A stretch of DNA of 64,000 nucleotides from Cheiracanthium punctorium (GCA_038373885.1 JAWZYV010016004.1:1-64000), one strand, 5' to 3'; numbered from the stretch's first letter, positions 45,960 to 56,803 are shown. Notes: a model not told the origin generated them from the letters alone. A program made the numbers and translations.

Positions 45960-47440
45960 CAACGTATGTATGCGATTATTTATTCATAATTATGGGATGA
46001 AGTAGAGAAGATGAAAGCCACATGATGTATTCTGAATTCATTTTTAATTTTCTTTAGAAGAAAAGGCAATAATACGCAACAACTTTTAACTAAAAATTAT
46101 ATCACTTCAAATGTGTTTATTGTAAAATATTTTCTCACACAAGTATCTAGTTCGTATGAATTTTTTTAACTCTTTTATTTCTTTCCACTGTGTACATGGG
46201 TCATATACAGAGTGTCCCAAAAACTCTGACATAGGCTTTTGTCTCTTAGAGATTTATGATAAGCATCTACAATATATTGCAAAGTTACGTGAAAAAAATA
46301 CCAATTTACAGAAATTATTAAACTTTTCCCGCATGTTAAATCTAAATACAAAATTTAATTTTTTGGCATAGCACGTGTACAAAAACTTTCCAGTTAGTAA
46401 AATGTTCCCTATGTATTAATGATGGAAAAAAAATCAGCCTTTCATCATAAAAACTTTCAAACATATAAAAATAAACATATGTTGCCTTAAACCCCTTTTC
46501 AATGGTTCTAAAAGATAAAAGAAGATTGCGTTTCAGGGGCTGTACACAAATTATACAAAAGAAAATAATGATTGCATAAGTATATAATAGTTTCGCTATT
46601 ATTGTTATTGCGTGAAATTTCGTTACCAATTTTCGCTAATATCATAATCTGCAATGAACTCGAAGTTCTTCAGACTTTTCAAGACTCGATGATAGTAAAA
46701 TAATGCTGAAGATGTATTTGTGTATATTATGAATACACCAAAGAGGAGCACGGATTTAATTTTAATAACTATAGTCAACAGAAATGTTAAAAAAAAAGAT
46801 TTAGACTCTCTGCTGATGAAACTACTGTAGGATATATTAATGTAACGTAAGACTACTTGCCGTTTACTTAATTCTACGGCATCTTTTGGAAAAGGATGGA
46901 TATTGCAAACACGTTTTATTTAAAATGCACAAAATGTCTATTAATACGGTATATTGTGATTTGATCCATACTATCGAAACAAATCTATATTCAAACCGCC
47001 CATGGTTTAGCAGAAGTAAGCCTTATATATCTTAACCCATGCAGTTACTTTTCAAACGGAGTAATATTGAAATATGCACCGTTGTTGAATTTCTTTTTAT
47101 TCTTCCTTTACGAAGCACCAATATCGAGGAACATAATCCCACGTTTAAATGAATTCGGGGGATTCTAATTCATTAATCTCAATTTAATTCGCGTGCTATC
47201 ATCTTAAAAAAAAAGAGAGAAGCATATCCTAAATATTTGTTCCTCTCTTATGCCGCTATAATAACTAATATTAAATCTATTTTCTTCCCGCTATCTTTCT
47301 AATATCCAATTAGTGTGAAATTGCATACTAATATTTTTAAATAACAATACAATACATATTGAAAATGGAGTTTAAACTACATTTAATCCTATTATAGACA
47401 TATTTAACTTCGGAAAAAAACTCAAAATACTGGTGTTAAA
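45960..47440. other. AT-rich non-coding DNA
   Basis: ACAGAGTGTCCCAAAAAC at 46208 resembles a mariner-type terminus without partner. Otherwise nothing was identified. Confidence 0.4.
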
Positions 47441-47443
47441 CGA

Positions 47444-47603
47444 TAAAAAAAATAAAAAACTTTGTGAAAAAAACAATTCCCTCTGTTCTGTGTGACGAAG
47501 GTCTTTGACTGAGGAAGGCCGAAATAATTTTTGGTCGAAACGTGCCTATCAACTTACATGTAACATTTATGTGTGTTTTTTCACAAAGATTTTTATTTAT
47601 TTT
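47444..47603 (+). ncRNA. Candidate hammerhead-type ribozyme inside a long inverted repeat
   Basis: Core elements occur in the right order: CTGAGGA (47509-47515, CUGANGA), stem II GGCC/GGTC (47517-47520 with 47533-47536) and GAAA (47537-47540). Stem III is ACGTG/CATGT (47540-47544 with 47557-47561), and the final A at 47562 gives the UH cleavage position. One extra A (47516) precedes stem II, and stem I directly at the core is not obvious. Around it, a 47444-47474 arm and a 47573-47603 arm are near-perfect inverted repeats (GTTTTTTTCACAAAG type), in the position of an extended stem I. Hammerheads are known in Penelope-like and other retroelements, but no coding sequence of such an element adjoins. 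Confidence 0.4.
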
Positions 47604-47726
47604 ACCTATATAACTTGTATAAAAATTTTACAAATAGCCATCTTGGGTGAGGCAGATGAACTCTCATTTCGTTTTTGACTTATAATATTTATCAATAAAT
47701 ATGATAAAATACCATGCCTCTCTCCA

Positions 47727-47729
<3 letters not shown>

Positions 47730-47799
<70 letters not shown>
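47730..47799. repeat. (TG)n microsatellite, 70 bp
   Basis: An uninterrupted TG dinucleotide run. Confidence 0.98.
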
Positions 47800-47802
<3 letters not shown>

Positions 47803-48369
47803 CCGTTCTCGGATAGGACTAACACAGTGGCCAAATTGCATGAAACTTTGCATGGTCCTCCGTGTGTGACGGGGTCGTGCAACTCGGGCATATTTTTATA
47901 ATTTTTAAATTAGTTTTTAAATTATTCTATATTTTATATCATTTACAATATTTTTTTTCTCTTTTCTCTCCAAAAAAGAGGGCTTTTCATCGTTTCTAAA
48001 GAAATTAATAATTGCACGATCAGAAAGAGGAAAAGGTTTTCTTTGTACTAGACCATTATTTTTGAATTAGCTCATTTCCCAATTTTTTTTTACAAAAAAT
48101 TTACATCGGGAGGCACTTTTGGAACTTATTTTAAAAGCTATGTCTCTCGACGCGTCGATCGGATTATACTATTAAAAGCGTATACTTTTTATTATTCTTA
48201 ACCAAGAAAAGTATACGTTTATAGACAAATTATTTAGCTTTCGTTTAAAAATGTCAAGTATCTAGCATGACTTTTTGCTTGATTAAAAAATTAATTAGTT
48301 AAACCCGTAAAATTGAAAACGGCAACTTTCGTCATTTGAAGAGTCAACCACATATCAACTTTTCCTCTG

Positions 48370-48610
48370 TGTCACGTGACATTGCTTTGCGTTGTTGCGT
48401 CCGGAGGGAATTCTTAAGTGCCGAGCCGCTCACCGTAGGATGCACAGGCCAGCCGCAAAGCGGCTTGTGTGCAAATTATTATTTAACGCGATCTTTCACG
48501 GGTCAGCGAATGTTGGCCGGCTTGCCTTACCGTGAGTGTAAAATCAATTCGTAAGCTGCACAGGCCGGCCGAAAAGCGGCCCGTTGGCGAACCAGCTGGT
48601 CGCCGAAGAC
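48370..48610. other. GC-rich island with paired hairpins
   Basis: About 240 bp is markedly richer in G, C and CpG than all flanking DNA. Two related hairpin units occur: GCACAGGCCAGCCGCAAAGC followed by GGCTTGTGTGC (48440-48470), and GCACAGGCCGGCCGAAAAGC followed by GGCCCGT (48558-48584). GCCGG and CCGCT words recur. A 72-codon open frame crosses it but resembles no protein I know. It could be a repeat unit, a promoter-like CpG cluster or inserted foreign DNA. Confidence 0.4.
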
Positions 48611-48619
48611 TGGTAGTTT

Positions 48620-49930
48620 GAAATAAATGCTTTATAATTGTATGCCCCTGTACATAATTTCATTATTAAGGAATAATTAAAGAGAATTTCATTGTAATAT
48701 TAAATTTAATAATTTTCAGTATTCAGTAACGTATGATGATTTTTCGACGGTTTATATAAGCACCGTGTACATCTTTTCAAAAGGCGATGATGCTATTATA
48801 AACTATAATGGTACAATTAAATTTCTTTACAGTTCTAGGATTTTATTGACGTTTGAGTGAGAAAAGGCGAACATAAAATTTTGACTTAGACATACCGAAG
48901 CCAAACTGTTTTAGATTATTTTGTAAATTTCTGGCTATAAAACATCTAGTTCTACTTTTATTTCAAACAGTACTATAATTAAAACATTTCCACATACCGA
49001 CCATTGAAATTAAAGATTATCAATAACGCTGTGCGTTAATTTTTGAAAAAATAAAGATTTTAAAAAAATGATAAATGGCGGATTTGTCATCTCGTTCGGT
49101 GGGTACAGCTTACTATTGACTTTAGCAATTTACGCAAATTGTGCCTTATTAAAAATTGATCAAAACAGAAACAGAAAGTGTGACATTGTGACCATTTCAA
49201 TTTCCTAAATAATATAAATTTTATATTCATGATAGTATAAAACAGGATAGAATGTTTAGTTATACAACAGGTAGTAATACAAATGCAGAGTGGTTAGGCT
49301 AATGTGAAGAAAATTAATTAACTCCAGCCTCAGTACAGAACACCTTGTGTCTAGGATTTGAGGGATTAGCTCAGCTTATGCTGAGTAAATTGAGGCCATG
49401 CCTCTTTGTAAAGCTCAGCATTCATTAAATCTAGATCTCCCTTCATATGTTGCATAAACATCGACTTGTTTCTTCGAAAGATCTCAGTCTTGAAAACAGC
49501 AGTATATCTATGAATCATACCCAAACCATTGAAGTCCAGCATTGACTGTTAATACATTAATTCTATATAATAGAATATGAGAGTAAAAGTTGTTCATGCT
49601 TGACTATTTGGGTTTGTAGTTTTAAAGATTTTCTCTAATTCCTGTGAAACTAGATTATCCCGAAGACACGCGAGAGGACTGGAAAAGTTGGCAAAAATTC
49701 AGAGATATGGTTTCGCTACATTAAATTCTAAAATTCAAATTATTTTAGAACATATTAATAATGTTATATTTCTTCTTAGAAACCATCAAGAAACAAATAC
49801 AAGCAATTTACTTAAAAATATAGTATTTTGACATATCTTATTCATAATTTTCTCGCTGATTCTATTTTAAGTACTGAATAATTGACATAATTTTTACGCC
49901 GCTTTAACCGTCTTAATTATTCTTCCATGG
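48620..49930. other. AT-rich non-coding DNA
   Basis: No frames or paired ends were seen. Confidence 0.45.
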
Positions 49931-50014
49931 TAATAAAGATATATATATATATATACATAGTGTTTCAAAATTAGAGGTACAATCTTTTAGGTGGAGTGTG
50001 TTACAAAAAAGACG

Positions 50015-50350
50015 GTCCAGAATCACATAGCACAGTGGGGTCGGAAACTTCGTCTTCATGTACTCATGTACCTATTCATAATCACTCTAGAAGTATTCAA
50101 GCAATAGTGAAATTCCCGACCTCGGTTTTTCAAAAACTAATGCATCTTTCACAGATTGCACTTGATAAAATTTCTTAATTCGGATTTTTTATATTACATT
50201 GATGTAATCGTTGGAGGGAAGGCTATTGTTTATAAAACTTGATTAAGAAATGAGACGCGCACTTCAGTAGTTTTTTGAAAAGTGATTATTAACAGGTACA
50301 TGAAGATGTCGTTTTCGACCCCACATTGCTATGAGATCATGCGCCTTGTA
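50015..50350. mobile_element. Foldback MITE (copy 2)
   Basis: ATAGCACAGTGGGGTCGGAA, TCTTCATGTAC and ATAATCACT on the left (50026-50088) mirror AGTGATTATTAACAGGTACA, TGAAGA and GACCCCACATTGCTAT on the right (50281-50333). Size and sequence match the element at 19.4 kb. Confidence 0.78.
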
Positions 50351-50359
50351 TACGCAACG

Positions 50360-51815
50360 CATGATGAAAATAATTAAAATATTTAAATTGTGATACCTTT
50401 TTTTTCCCTAAAAGGTCTGACACTGGTCGCCTAAACCTTAATCACAACCACCTCTGATGTATTGGCCACTTTATGGGGACACCTAGTAAGCAGATTGGGT
50501 TACCTCTATGATAAGAAAAATGAATTAACAACCAAACCATGGCGGCAGATGAGCGCAGGACACATGCATCCATGTAAATGTTGTTCCAATGATAAATTCA
50601 ATTCATTAAAATACTTGATAAAATGGTCAATGAAGTCACAATCACAGTGATGGTAAGAAATCACAATCTTAATTTTTCAATACAAGTTCTAGGATTTTTT
50701 TTTGGATAAAGTGAGGGATTCTCTTCTTAAAGTGAAAGATTTTGTAAGCCAGAAAGCCTTCTTCTCTCGAAGGTCCTAGTCCATCACTTATTAGAATGGA
50801 AAACCAAAGCACGTTTAGATATTTTGATGTCACATCCTGTATACAGCCTATTTTTGATTAGAACTATTATATAAGACAATGATCTATAAATTATCAGGCG
50901 AATTTTGATCTGCAAAACTGTTTTAACTATTTCATCTAATAAGTATAATTTTAGTACAAACAACAATTTAAAAAATACAGCAAAGATGTATTTTCCTAAG
51001 GTAATACTTAAAAAGCAACACTTTTACAAAGAAAAGGTGTTTGAAATGAGAAATATATGAATTGTTGTAGCATTTACCAGAAATTTTAAATAGTTTTACT
51101 TTGTTAAAATGATGACTAAGCTACAGTGACTTGACTTTAAGACTTGATGACTATGTCATCAAATTTATATTTTACTCACTGCCCAAATATATAAGAGCAG
51201 TTATTTCTGACAGAGGATGTTGTACAGGGAACTAATTACTCAGGATCTACTCTACCAAACTTCTCGAAAAAAATAAAATCAATTGTTTCTTATTTTCAGT
51301 GTAACATATATGTCCAATAATTGGCAATTTCTTATCAGCAATTTTTTTCTGGTGGGGTAATTTTAATCCTCAGTAGTTTGATTCCACAGAGAAAATTAAA
51401 GTGATTTTTATAAAACTTTCTACTTCATAAAAATATAGGAGCTGCTTAAGTATTTACCACCAACGGCCGATTGTAATTGTTTGGCGATTCAAGAACACGT
51501 GCAATCGATAATCATCTCCCATTGAGATTCATACAAGATAATCCTCCATATGATTTTCCTCTGCTAGATCCTTCCGATAATTGCGTAATTAATTTCGCCA
51601 AATGTTAATGTCTCCTACAGAGGTAAATGTCTAAGCCAAGCCCAAAATATTAACTATTCTTATATCAATCGGAACTGTGATTGATACTTTTCTAGATTAC
51701 TCTACCCATGGTGAAGGTATAGTATCGAGAAACATGCTCGGTGATACCTGGTGCTTGTACAATACAGAAAACAATCATCAGGCAGTTTAGCTATTCCATC
51801 AGTCATGTTTTAATA
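50360..51815. other. Non-coding DNA
   Basis: The interval 51440-51640 is less AT-biased, with no repeat signature and TAATTAATTT- and AATCGAT-like words. Its function cannot be told. Confidence 0.35.
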
Positions 51816-51817
51816 TG

Positions 51818-51862
51818 TCAACCCTCTCAAAAAAGCATTAGAGCGTATCTCAAATCTCATAC
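51818..51862 (+). mobile_element. Left-end fragment of the CTCTCAAAAAAG MITE family
   Basis: AACCCTCTCAAAAAAGCATT matches the left end of the elements at 23.5 and 27.9 kb. The rest is lost. Confidence 0.5.
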
Positions 51863-52586
51863 CTTCGTTTCATATTTATCTAATGTTCTTTGTAAAAGCG
51901 ATTATGTTACATATCTATGTATATATAAATACGCTAAGCAAAACCTTAGTGTCCCTTTTGCAGCTCACTGAGCGAACGGATGACCGTGAAATTCGGCACA
52001 GTTAAAGTTCGTACGGAATTCTTTGTGCGAATGTTAAAATTTTTGGGTAGAATGCTAATGTACGGTAAAAAAATTAGAGAAATAATTTGGCACACAGTAT
52101 TTCGCGCCAAGTCAGCCGATGGTTCCACTGCTGTGTCAATTTTGAAATAACAACACTTAGTTTCAGCAGTACTATAGGGTTATAGTATTACAACAAAATT
52201 TGCAAAAAGTGGAATTATTCCCCAGTTTGGTGATACTAAAACAGTAACTAAAATGTGCTTTAGCAAAGTCTTTAGAGACTTTTTTTAGACGGCGCACAGT
52301 GGGGCAGGAGCTCTCAAAACCTGGCAAAAATTAAAAAAAAAACTAAACGCTATGTAAACATTTTTCTGTCGAACCCTTCAACAGACAACTAACCCACGAA
52401 CAATAAAACGGTGTTTTTATGTCAATAAACTCACCCTCCAACCCGTACATAGGCTCAGTTTAAGCGAATTATTTGCTGAGAACACATGGGCGTTGTTTCA
52501 GTGTTTTTCAAAGGGATTTTTGAGGAGTGTTTTAGCCTTAAATGTCGTATAATTTAAATATTATGCTATGGAAGCTTCAAGTTCAG

Positions 52587-52902
52587 GTATGTAAGTATAG
52601 TCTAGTACCAATAATGTTGTATTTAAGTGTATTTAATTAATAGAAATAGGTCGAGAAAGAATGATCACTGCAATTTTAGAAATTAAAATAATATTTCAAA
52701 ATATTGATACTTTTAGTTATGTTCCAAAGGAGTCCCAGCATCCGTTCTTGTTTTGTCGAATAAGTATTTATGAGAACATTATATAACCGTTTAATTTTTT
52801 TGCTACTTTTTGCTACTTTCGTAGTTACAGGCTATGTTTTAAACTCGATTAGTACCTAAATAAGCAGAATAAACATTGCATGTTCACAGTTTTATATTTC
52901 AG
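52587..52902 (+). other. Probable intron of the Transib transposase gene
   Basis: The first seven codons end at G/GTATGTAAGT, a strong 5' splice site. TTTTATATTTCAG/G at 52902 is a good 3' splice site. Joining at these sites keeps the reading frame into the TSFNILFMTRRELL segment, whereas the genomic frame meets a stop just after the donor. Length is 316 bp. Confidence 0.65.
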
Positions 52903-53503
52903 GAACGAGTTTTAATATTTTGTTTATGACAAGAAGAGAGCTTCTTCACATTATGAAAAGTTCTGGAAGCAGAATAATACAAGAACAATTAAATCTTTTG
53001 ACAGAAGACATGAAGAAACGAACAAAGAGCAAAGAAAAAAAGTTTTAACGATCTAAAGCGAAGACTGTCACTTTTTTAATCGCAATATAAATCTCGTTGA
53101 ATGACAGCATGCAGGATAGAAGAAAAATTTCAAAAAAGGAAGAGGGACAACCACAGGCTTCAAAACTTCTTAAAGAAGTTACAACAACAAGTCCACAACG
53201 TGCGAGCAGATATACAAAAGCATTCAAAAAATCACTTGAACGACAGCAGCTCATGTCAGGTAAAAATGTTTTAGCTGCTTTGGTTCATACCAAATTATCT
53301 CGGCATCAATACAATATTGTAAGGAAAAGTGTCCCAGAAACATTTCCTTCATATAAAATAGTTTAAGCTGTCAAAAAGTTCTGTTATCCCAAGAATATAG
53401 AAGTAACAGATGCCTGTGCTACCGTTTCTTTAAAAGGTCTACTAGACCATACCATGGAACGCTTACTTCTAGCAGTGGAGTCAGTTATTGAGTCCCTTCA
53501 GAA

Positions 53504-53671
53504 CAGGTGCGTAGCCAGGAAAATTTTTCGGGGGGGGATATGCGCCTGGAAAAAAATTCGGGGGGGGGATATGAACTTATATGTGTATAAATAGACGGAA
53601 TTTTATCACTAATCCAAAAATTTCGGGGGGGGGATACATCCCGATATCCCCCCCCCCTGGCTACGCCCCTG
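53504..53671. mobile_element. 168-bp hAT-type MITE inside Transib, perfect TSD CTTCAGAA
   Basis: Ends CAGGTGCGTAGCCAGG and CCTGGCTACGCCCCTG. Exact duplications CTTCAGAA lie at 53496-53503 and 53672-53679. Poly-G tracts inside. It contains an extra partial repeat of its own left end (53519-53568). Family shared with 40037-40173. It interrupts the transposase reading frame. Confidence 0.95.
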
Positions 53672-54037
53672 CTTCAGAACGAAGAGCTAAATCAGCTGCA
53701 CTTAGTTTCTAAGTGGGATTTTGATGGTTCCTCAGGACATAGTTCATATAAACAAACGTTCCCTGATTCTGAAGCAAGTGATTCGGCTGTATCTATCACG
53801 TGCTTAGTACCGCTTCTTCTCTTGTGTAAGGAAATCATTTTATGGCAAAATTCACGTCCTGCTTCGACAAGATATTGTAGACCCTTAAAAATACAGTTCA
53901 TAAAAGAATCTACCTAATTATCCATCATCGAAAAAAAATCAAGTAGATGAACAAACTAATTATGTTAAGAAAAGTCGTGTGATTATTCAAGAAAGACAAA
54001 TAGAAGTAAGACATGATCTAATCTTTTCAATGGTGGA

Positions 54038-54090
54038 TGGCAAAGTATGCAAAGCTCTGACTTTCAGTCAGAGCGTTGCATACTTTGCCA
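54038..54090. repeat. 25-bp hairpin within the Transib coding region
   Basis: TGGCAAAGTATGCAAAGCTC followed by TGACT and its reverse complement, with one mismatch and a 3-nt loop. It falls between the DGKVC and CYICGA motifs and adds residues I do not expect there, so it may be a secondary inverted duplication. Confidence 0.85.
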
Positions 54091-55245
54091 CCTCCACCCA
54101 AAAATGCTATATTTGCGGAGCAACATCTAAGTAATTTAATAATATTGATGAAATGATATCAAGAAATATAAATAGTGAAAACTTAGGGTTCGGATTATCT
54201 ATCTTACACGGGTGGATTTGCATGCTTTAATGCCTTCTACACTTGGCCTATAAATTACCAATAAAGAAATGGTCAGCTAGCGAAAAGACAGGGAATTAGT
54301 GTCGCATTATGAAACTCGGATTCAGAAAGAATTTAAGGAAAGGTGTGGCCCGATTGTTGACAAACCAAAACCAGGATTCAGTTGCTCAAACGATGGCAAC
54401 ACACCAAGACGTTTTTCAAGAATGCTGAACTTTATGCCAAAATTACAAACATAGGCATCACATTAATTTAAAAAATTCATATAATTATGATAGTGGTGTC
54501 TGGTGTCTAGCGGATATGATACTGATGTTGAAAAATTCAGGATATATGCCCATAACACGGCCAGATATTTTGTAGAGAAGTATCCTTAGTACAATATGCC
54601 ACCCACTTTGCATAAATATTTTATACATGGAAATCATATCATCGGCACTTCTGCCAATAGGGCAGTTAACAGAGGAGGCGCAGGAAGCTCGCAACAAGGA
54701 CTTCAAAAACTACAGAGAGCATTACGCTAGAAAATGCAGTCGAGAAGAAACAAATAGAGATATTTTTAATTTCTTTTTCTTGAGCTCAGATTCCCGTAAT
54801 CACAGCTAAACGAAAAATACCAAAGAAAACACTCCAACATCTTCCAAAAATCCAATTAATAAAACCATCAACCCCAAACGAATCCAATCATTGGAATGAT
54901 GATGATGATGATGACGATGACGATCTCGATGGCTATGATGACGATGATGACAGTGATGATAATGAGGTAGATGACTACGACGATGAAGAATTCAACCAGT
55001 TTTGAAGTTTGATTTTTAGAGTGAAGATTGAAGTTCCAATGAATCATTATGACGATTTATGTATTTAATAAAACTAAAATTTCCGAATATTTAAAAACTT
55101 TTTTAGGCTTTTTCAACAATAGTAATAGCCCTGTAAATAAAAATCAAAGTTACGAATTCTATAATTTAGTATTTGATTTAATGCCAGTTTTGAAGCTCTC
55201 CTGCCCCACTGTGCGGCGATAAGAGCGCTAAGTATTGTAAGTTCC

Positions 55246-55542
55246 ATGTTTAAAAGCTGTGGAAAAACCTTGGAGGAGAGAATAATATTTACTATTTGTT
55301 CCGGGCAGGTCGGAATCCAAGAGACACTGCACAGAAACGCGCCAATTCGAAAATTTCTTCATAACCTCCTGCCAGGCAGTATGCTAAAGCAAATTTTCTC
55401 CAAAAATATTATTGAAGAAATACCTCAGCAATTAAGAGGGAGTGAAAATAATATTAATGAAGTGTGTGGAAATATTTCCAAAAACATACTCTCAGATAAC
55501 AGATTGAAGTCAGTTATAATAGAACATAAAAATGATGATTGA
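55246..55542 (+). CDS. Unidentified 98-codon open frame
   Basis: The frame starts at ATG 55246 and contains TLEERIIFTICSGQVGIQ and PQQLRGSENNINEVCGNIS. It is less AT-biased at the protein level than chance frames here and lies 30 bp beyond the Transib. No motif, signal peptide or membrane segment stands out. It could be a fragment of another transposable element or a chance frame. Confidence 0.25.
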   Translation: MFKSCGKTLEERIIFTICSGQVGIQETLHRNAPIRKFLHNLLPGSMLKQIFSKNIIEEIPQQLRGSENNINEVCGNISKNILSDNRLKSVIIEHKNDD

Positions 55543-55544
55543 AC

Positions 55545-56105
55545 TTTTATTAATTATGGCATAATCGAATACGAATATCTGATGAATAGAGAACATATCA
55601 CCTTAGCTGCGATAAAATAATTTGCTATGATGACAGTGCAATCAATATCTATCCAGTAATGTTTTTAAATTCTTTGACAGTGAGTGGTTTGGTTTTTCTT
55701 TTCTTTTCTTTCCGTTTAGCCGGGAGCAAGTGAAAAATTGCCAAATAATTGTGATCTGCGCGAAATTCTTACAAACCTAAAGCGATTTCCAGAGCATAGT
55801 TGTCTATCCCTTTCCATATTTTGGAAGTTTAATTTAATTTCGTATTTTTATTCAATTCCACACGTTTTCAGAAATTCCCCATTATGTAACCAATAAGCAT
55901 ACAAATTTCTTTTTAGTATATTGTTATTTTTGTACTTATTTAATTCTGTAACTAAATACTATTTTGTATATGGATTAAAATTTCCGCTTTTTTGGGGAGG
56001 GAAAGACAGTGTTTCAGAAGTAGTCTTTAAACGTTTCCCAGAAAAAAAGTTTTGGCGGGATTTTCACCTGGATAAAAAAAATAATAATAACAGAGTTTGC
56101 CACCA
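55545..56105. other. Spacer without recognised features
   Basis: AT-rich. No similarity seen between the 98-codon frame and the helicase remnant. Confidence 0.35.
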
Positions 56106-56109
56106 CATA

Positions 56110-56450
56110 AGTTAGTAAATTGCATCATTATACTAATAGGAAGCTTAAATACAAAGGACGCATTAGTCCATAGAACAGGAATGCGCATCAAGTTTATACA
56201 TCGTAATGCTATTGATTGCGAAGTTTGAACTGGAACCGCAGGCAATAAAATAATTTTAATTCCACTTAGAAAATATTCTGGTACTATTTTACCATATCCT
56301 TTCAGAAAACTCAATTTCCAAATATACCTGCATTTGCGATGGTAGTAAATAAATCTCAAGGACAATCATTCGAAAAAAGGACAAATTTATTGAGGTTGCA
56401 AGGTTTCATACATGGTCAGTGGAATGCCTCAGCAAGTAGATTCGAATCAT
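56110..56450 (+). pseudogene. Helitron/Pif1-like helicase C-terminal fragment
   Basis: Translation gives LVHRTGMRIKFIHRNAIDCEV (about 56163-56226), then GNKIILIPL. FAMVVNKSQGQSFEK follows at 56333. These correspond to the NGTRl.V..l....i...vltG....lIPRi block and to the FAMTINKSQGQSF motif of Pif1-family helicases as found at the end of Helitron proteins. The last motif is the conserved SF1 motif before the VALSRV block, here degraded (NASASR). Stops and a frameshift separate the parts. No Helitron terminus could be placed around it. Confidence 0.8.
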
Positions 56451-56491
56451 TCGACTTTTTAAGATTTTATAACTCCAAACATAATGGGTCT

Positions 56492-56642
56492 TTAGCCGAA
56501 GATAGTTCCAGGTTCAATTTTCGGAGGGGGCCACTAGACTTTTTAGATTAGCTTAAATTGTTCAAAATACAAACTGAATGCGTGAAATCCAAGGTCGGTA
56601 GAGGGAGATGACCCTATGACCCATTCGCTAGAGCTGCCTTTG
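56492..56642. mobile_element. Diverged copy of the GGCGGCTCCAG hAT MITE
   Basis: TTTTCGGAGGGGGCCA, AAATTGTTCAAAAT and CTAGAGCTGCCTTTG align with the MITE at 15986-16155. It lies at the end of the helicase fragment. No clean duplication. Confidence 0.75.
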
Positions 56643-56659
56643 TATTTAGCAAAATATGA

Positions 56660-56803
56660 CGGAGCAATATAGACGGAGTTTTTACGAAAACACCGTCTTC
56701 ACAGAATAGTGTGGTGGTTGTAAAGTGAAATTGCTCAAATGTGGTAACTAAAGACAGATAGTCTCTTACCCAAGGAGGTCACTTTAGTAGGTTCCAGTGT
56801 ATA
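56660..56803. mobile_element. Fragment of a pogo/Tigger-like MITE
   Basis: The right end AAGGAGGTCACTTTAGTAGG followed by TTCCAGTG and TA resembles the right end at 63660-63690. The left half contains GACGGAGTTTTTACG and ACACCGTC in hairpin arrangement. Confidence 0.5.

Larger units (their letters stand above)
52568..55005 (+). pseudogene. Transib transposase (RAG1-core-like), broken in several frames
   Basis: The start is taken as ATG 52568 (MEASSSG), followed by a probable intron. Exon 2 gives TRRELLHIMKSSGSR, then 53097-53366 gives LSRHQYNIVR and FPSYKIV. Next come CYPKNIEVTDA and LLDHTMERLL. An inserted MITE interrupts at 53504. WDFDGSSGHSSYK (about 53714-53750) is the likely site of the first catalytic Asp, and SMVDGKVC (about 54030) is a candidate second. 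CYICGAT (54109) is a zinc knuckle, followed by LSILHGWI, VDKPKPGFSCSNDGNTPRRF and QLTEEAQEARNKDFKNYRE (about 54665-54720). That last segment corresponds to the RAG1 segment with the catalytic Glu. A poly-Asp tail (54895-55000) ends the protein. There are five or more stops or frameshifts. Motif roles are by analogy with Transib and RAG1. Confidence 0.85.
52295..55213 (+). mobile_element. Transib transposon (RAG1 relative), both ends and CGGCG duplication
   Basis: The left end CACAGTGGGGCAGGAG (52295) and the right end CTCCTGCCCCACTGTG (to 55213) are perfect 16-bp inverted repeats. Each is flanked by CGGCG (52290-52294 and 55214-55218). A 5-bp duplication of this GC-rich sequence and CACxxTG-type termini are the published hallmarks of Transib. 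The interior encodes the matching transposase remains. Length is 2,919 bp, or about 2,743 bp without an inserted MITE and its duplication. The terminal heptamer is identical to the V(D)J recombination signal heptamer. The 12-bp-spaced TCAAAACCT at the left end only loosely resembles the nonamer. Confidence 0.93.

Noticed and set aside
47664..47901. His-Thr and Cys-Val repeat frames
   Set aside because: Translation of the (TG)n microsatellite on the two strands.
53097..53254. Minus-strand frame opposite the Transib coding sequence
   Set aside because: Antisense shadow of the transposase remains.
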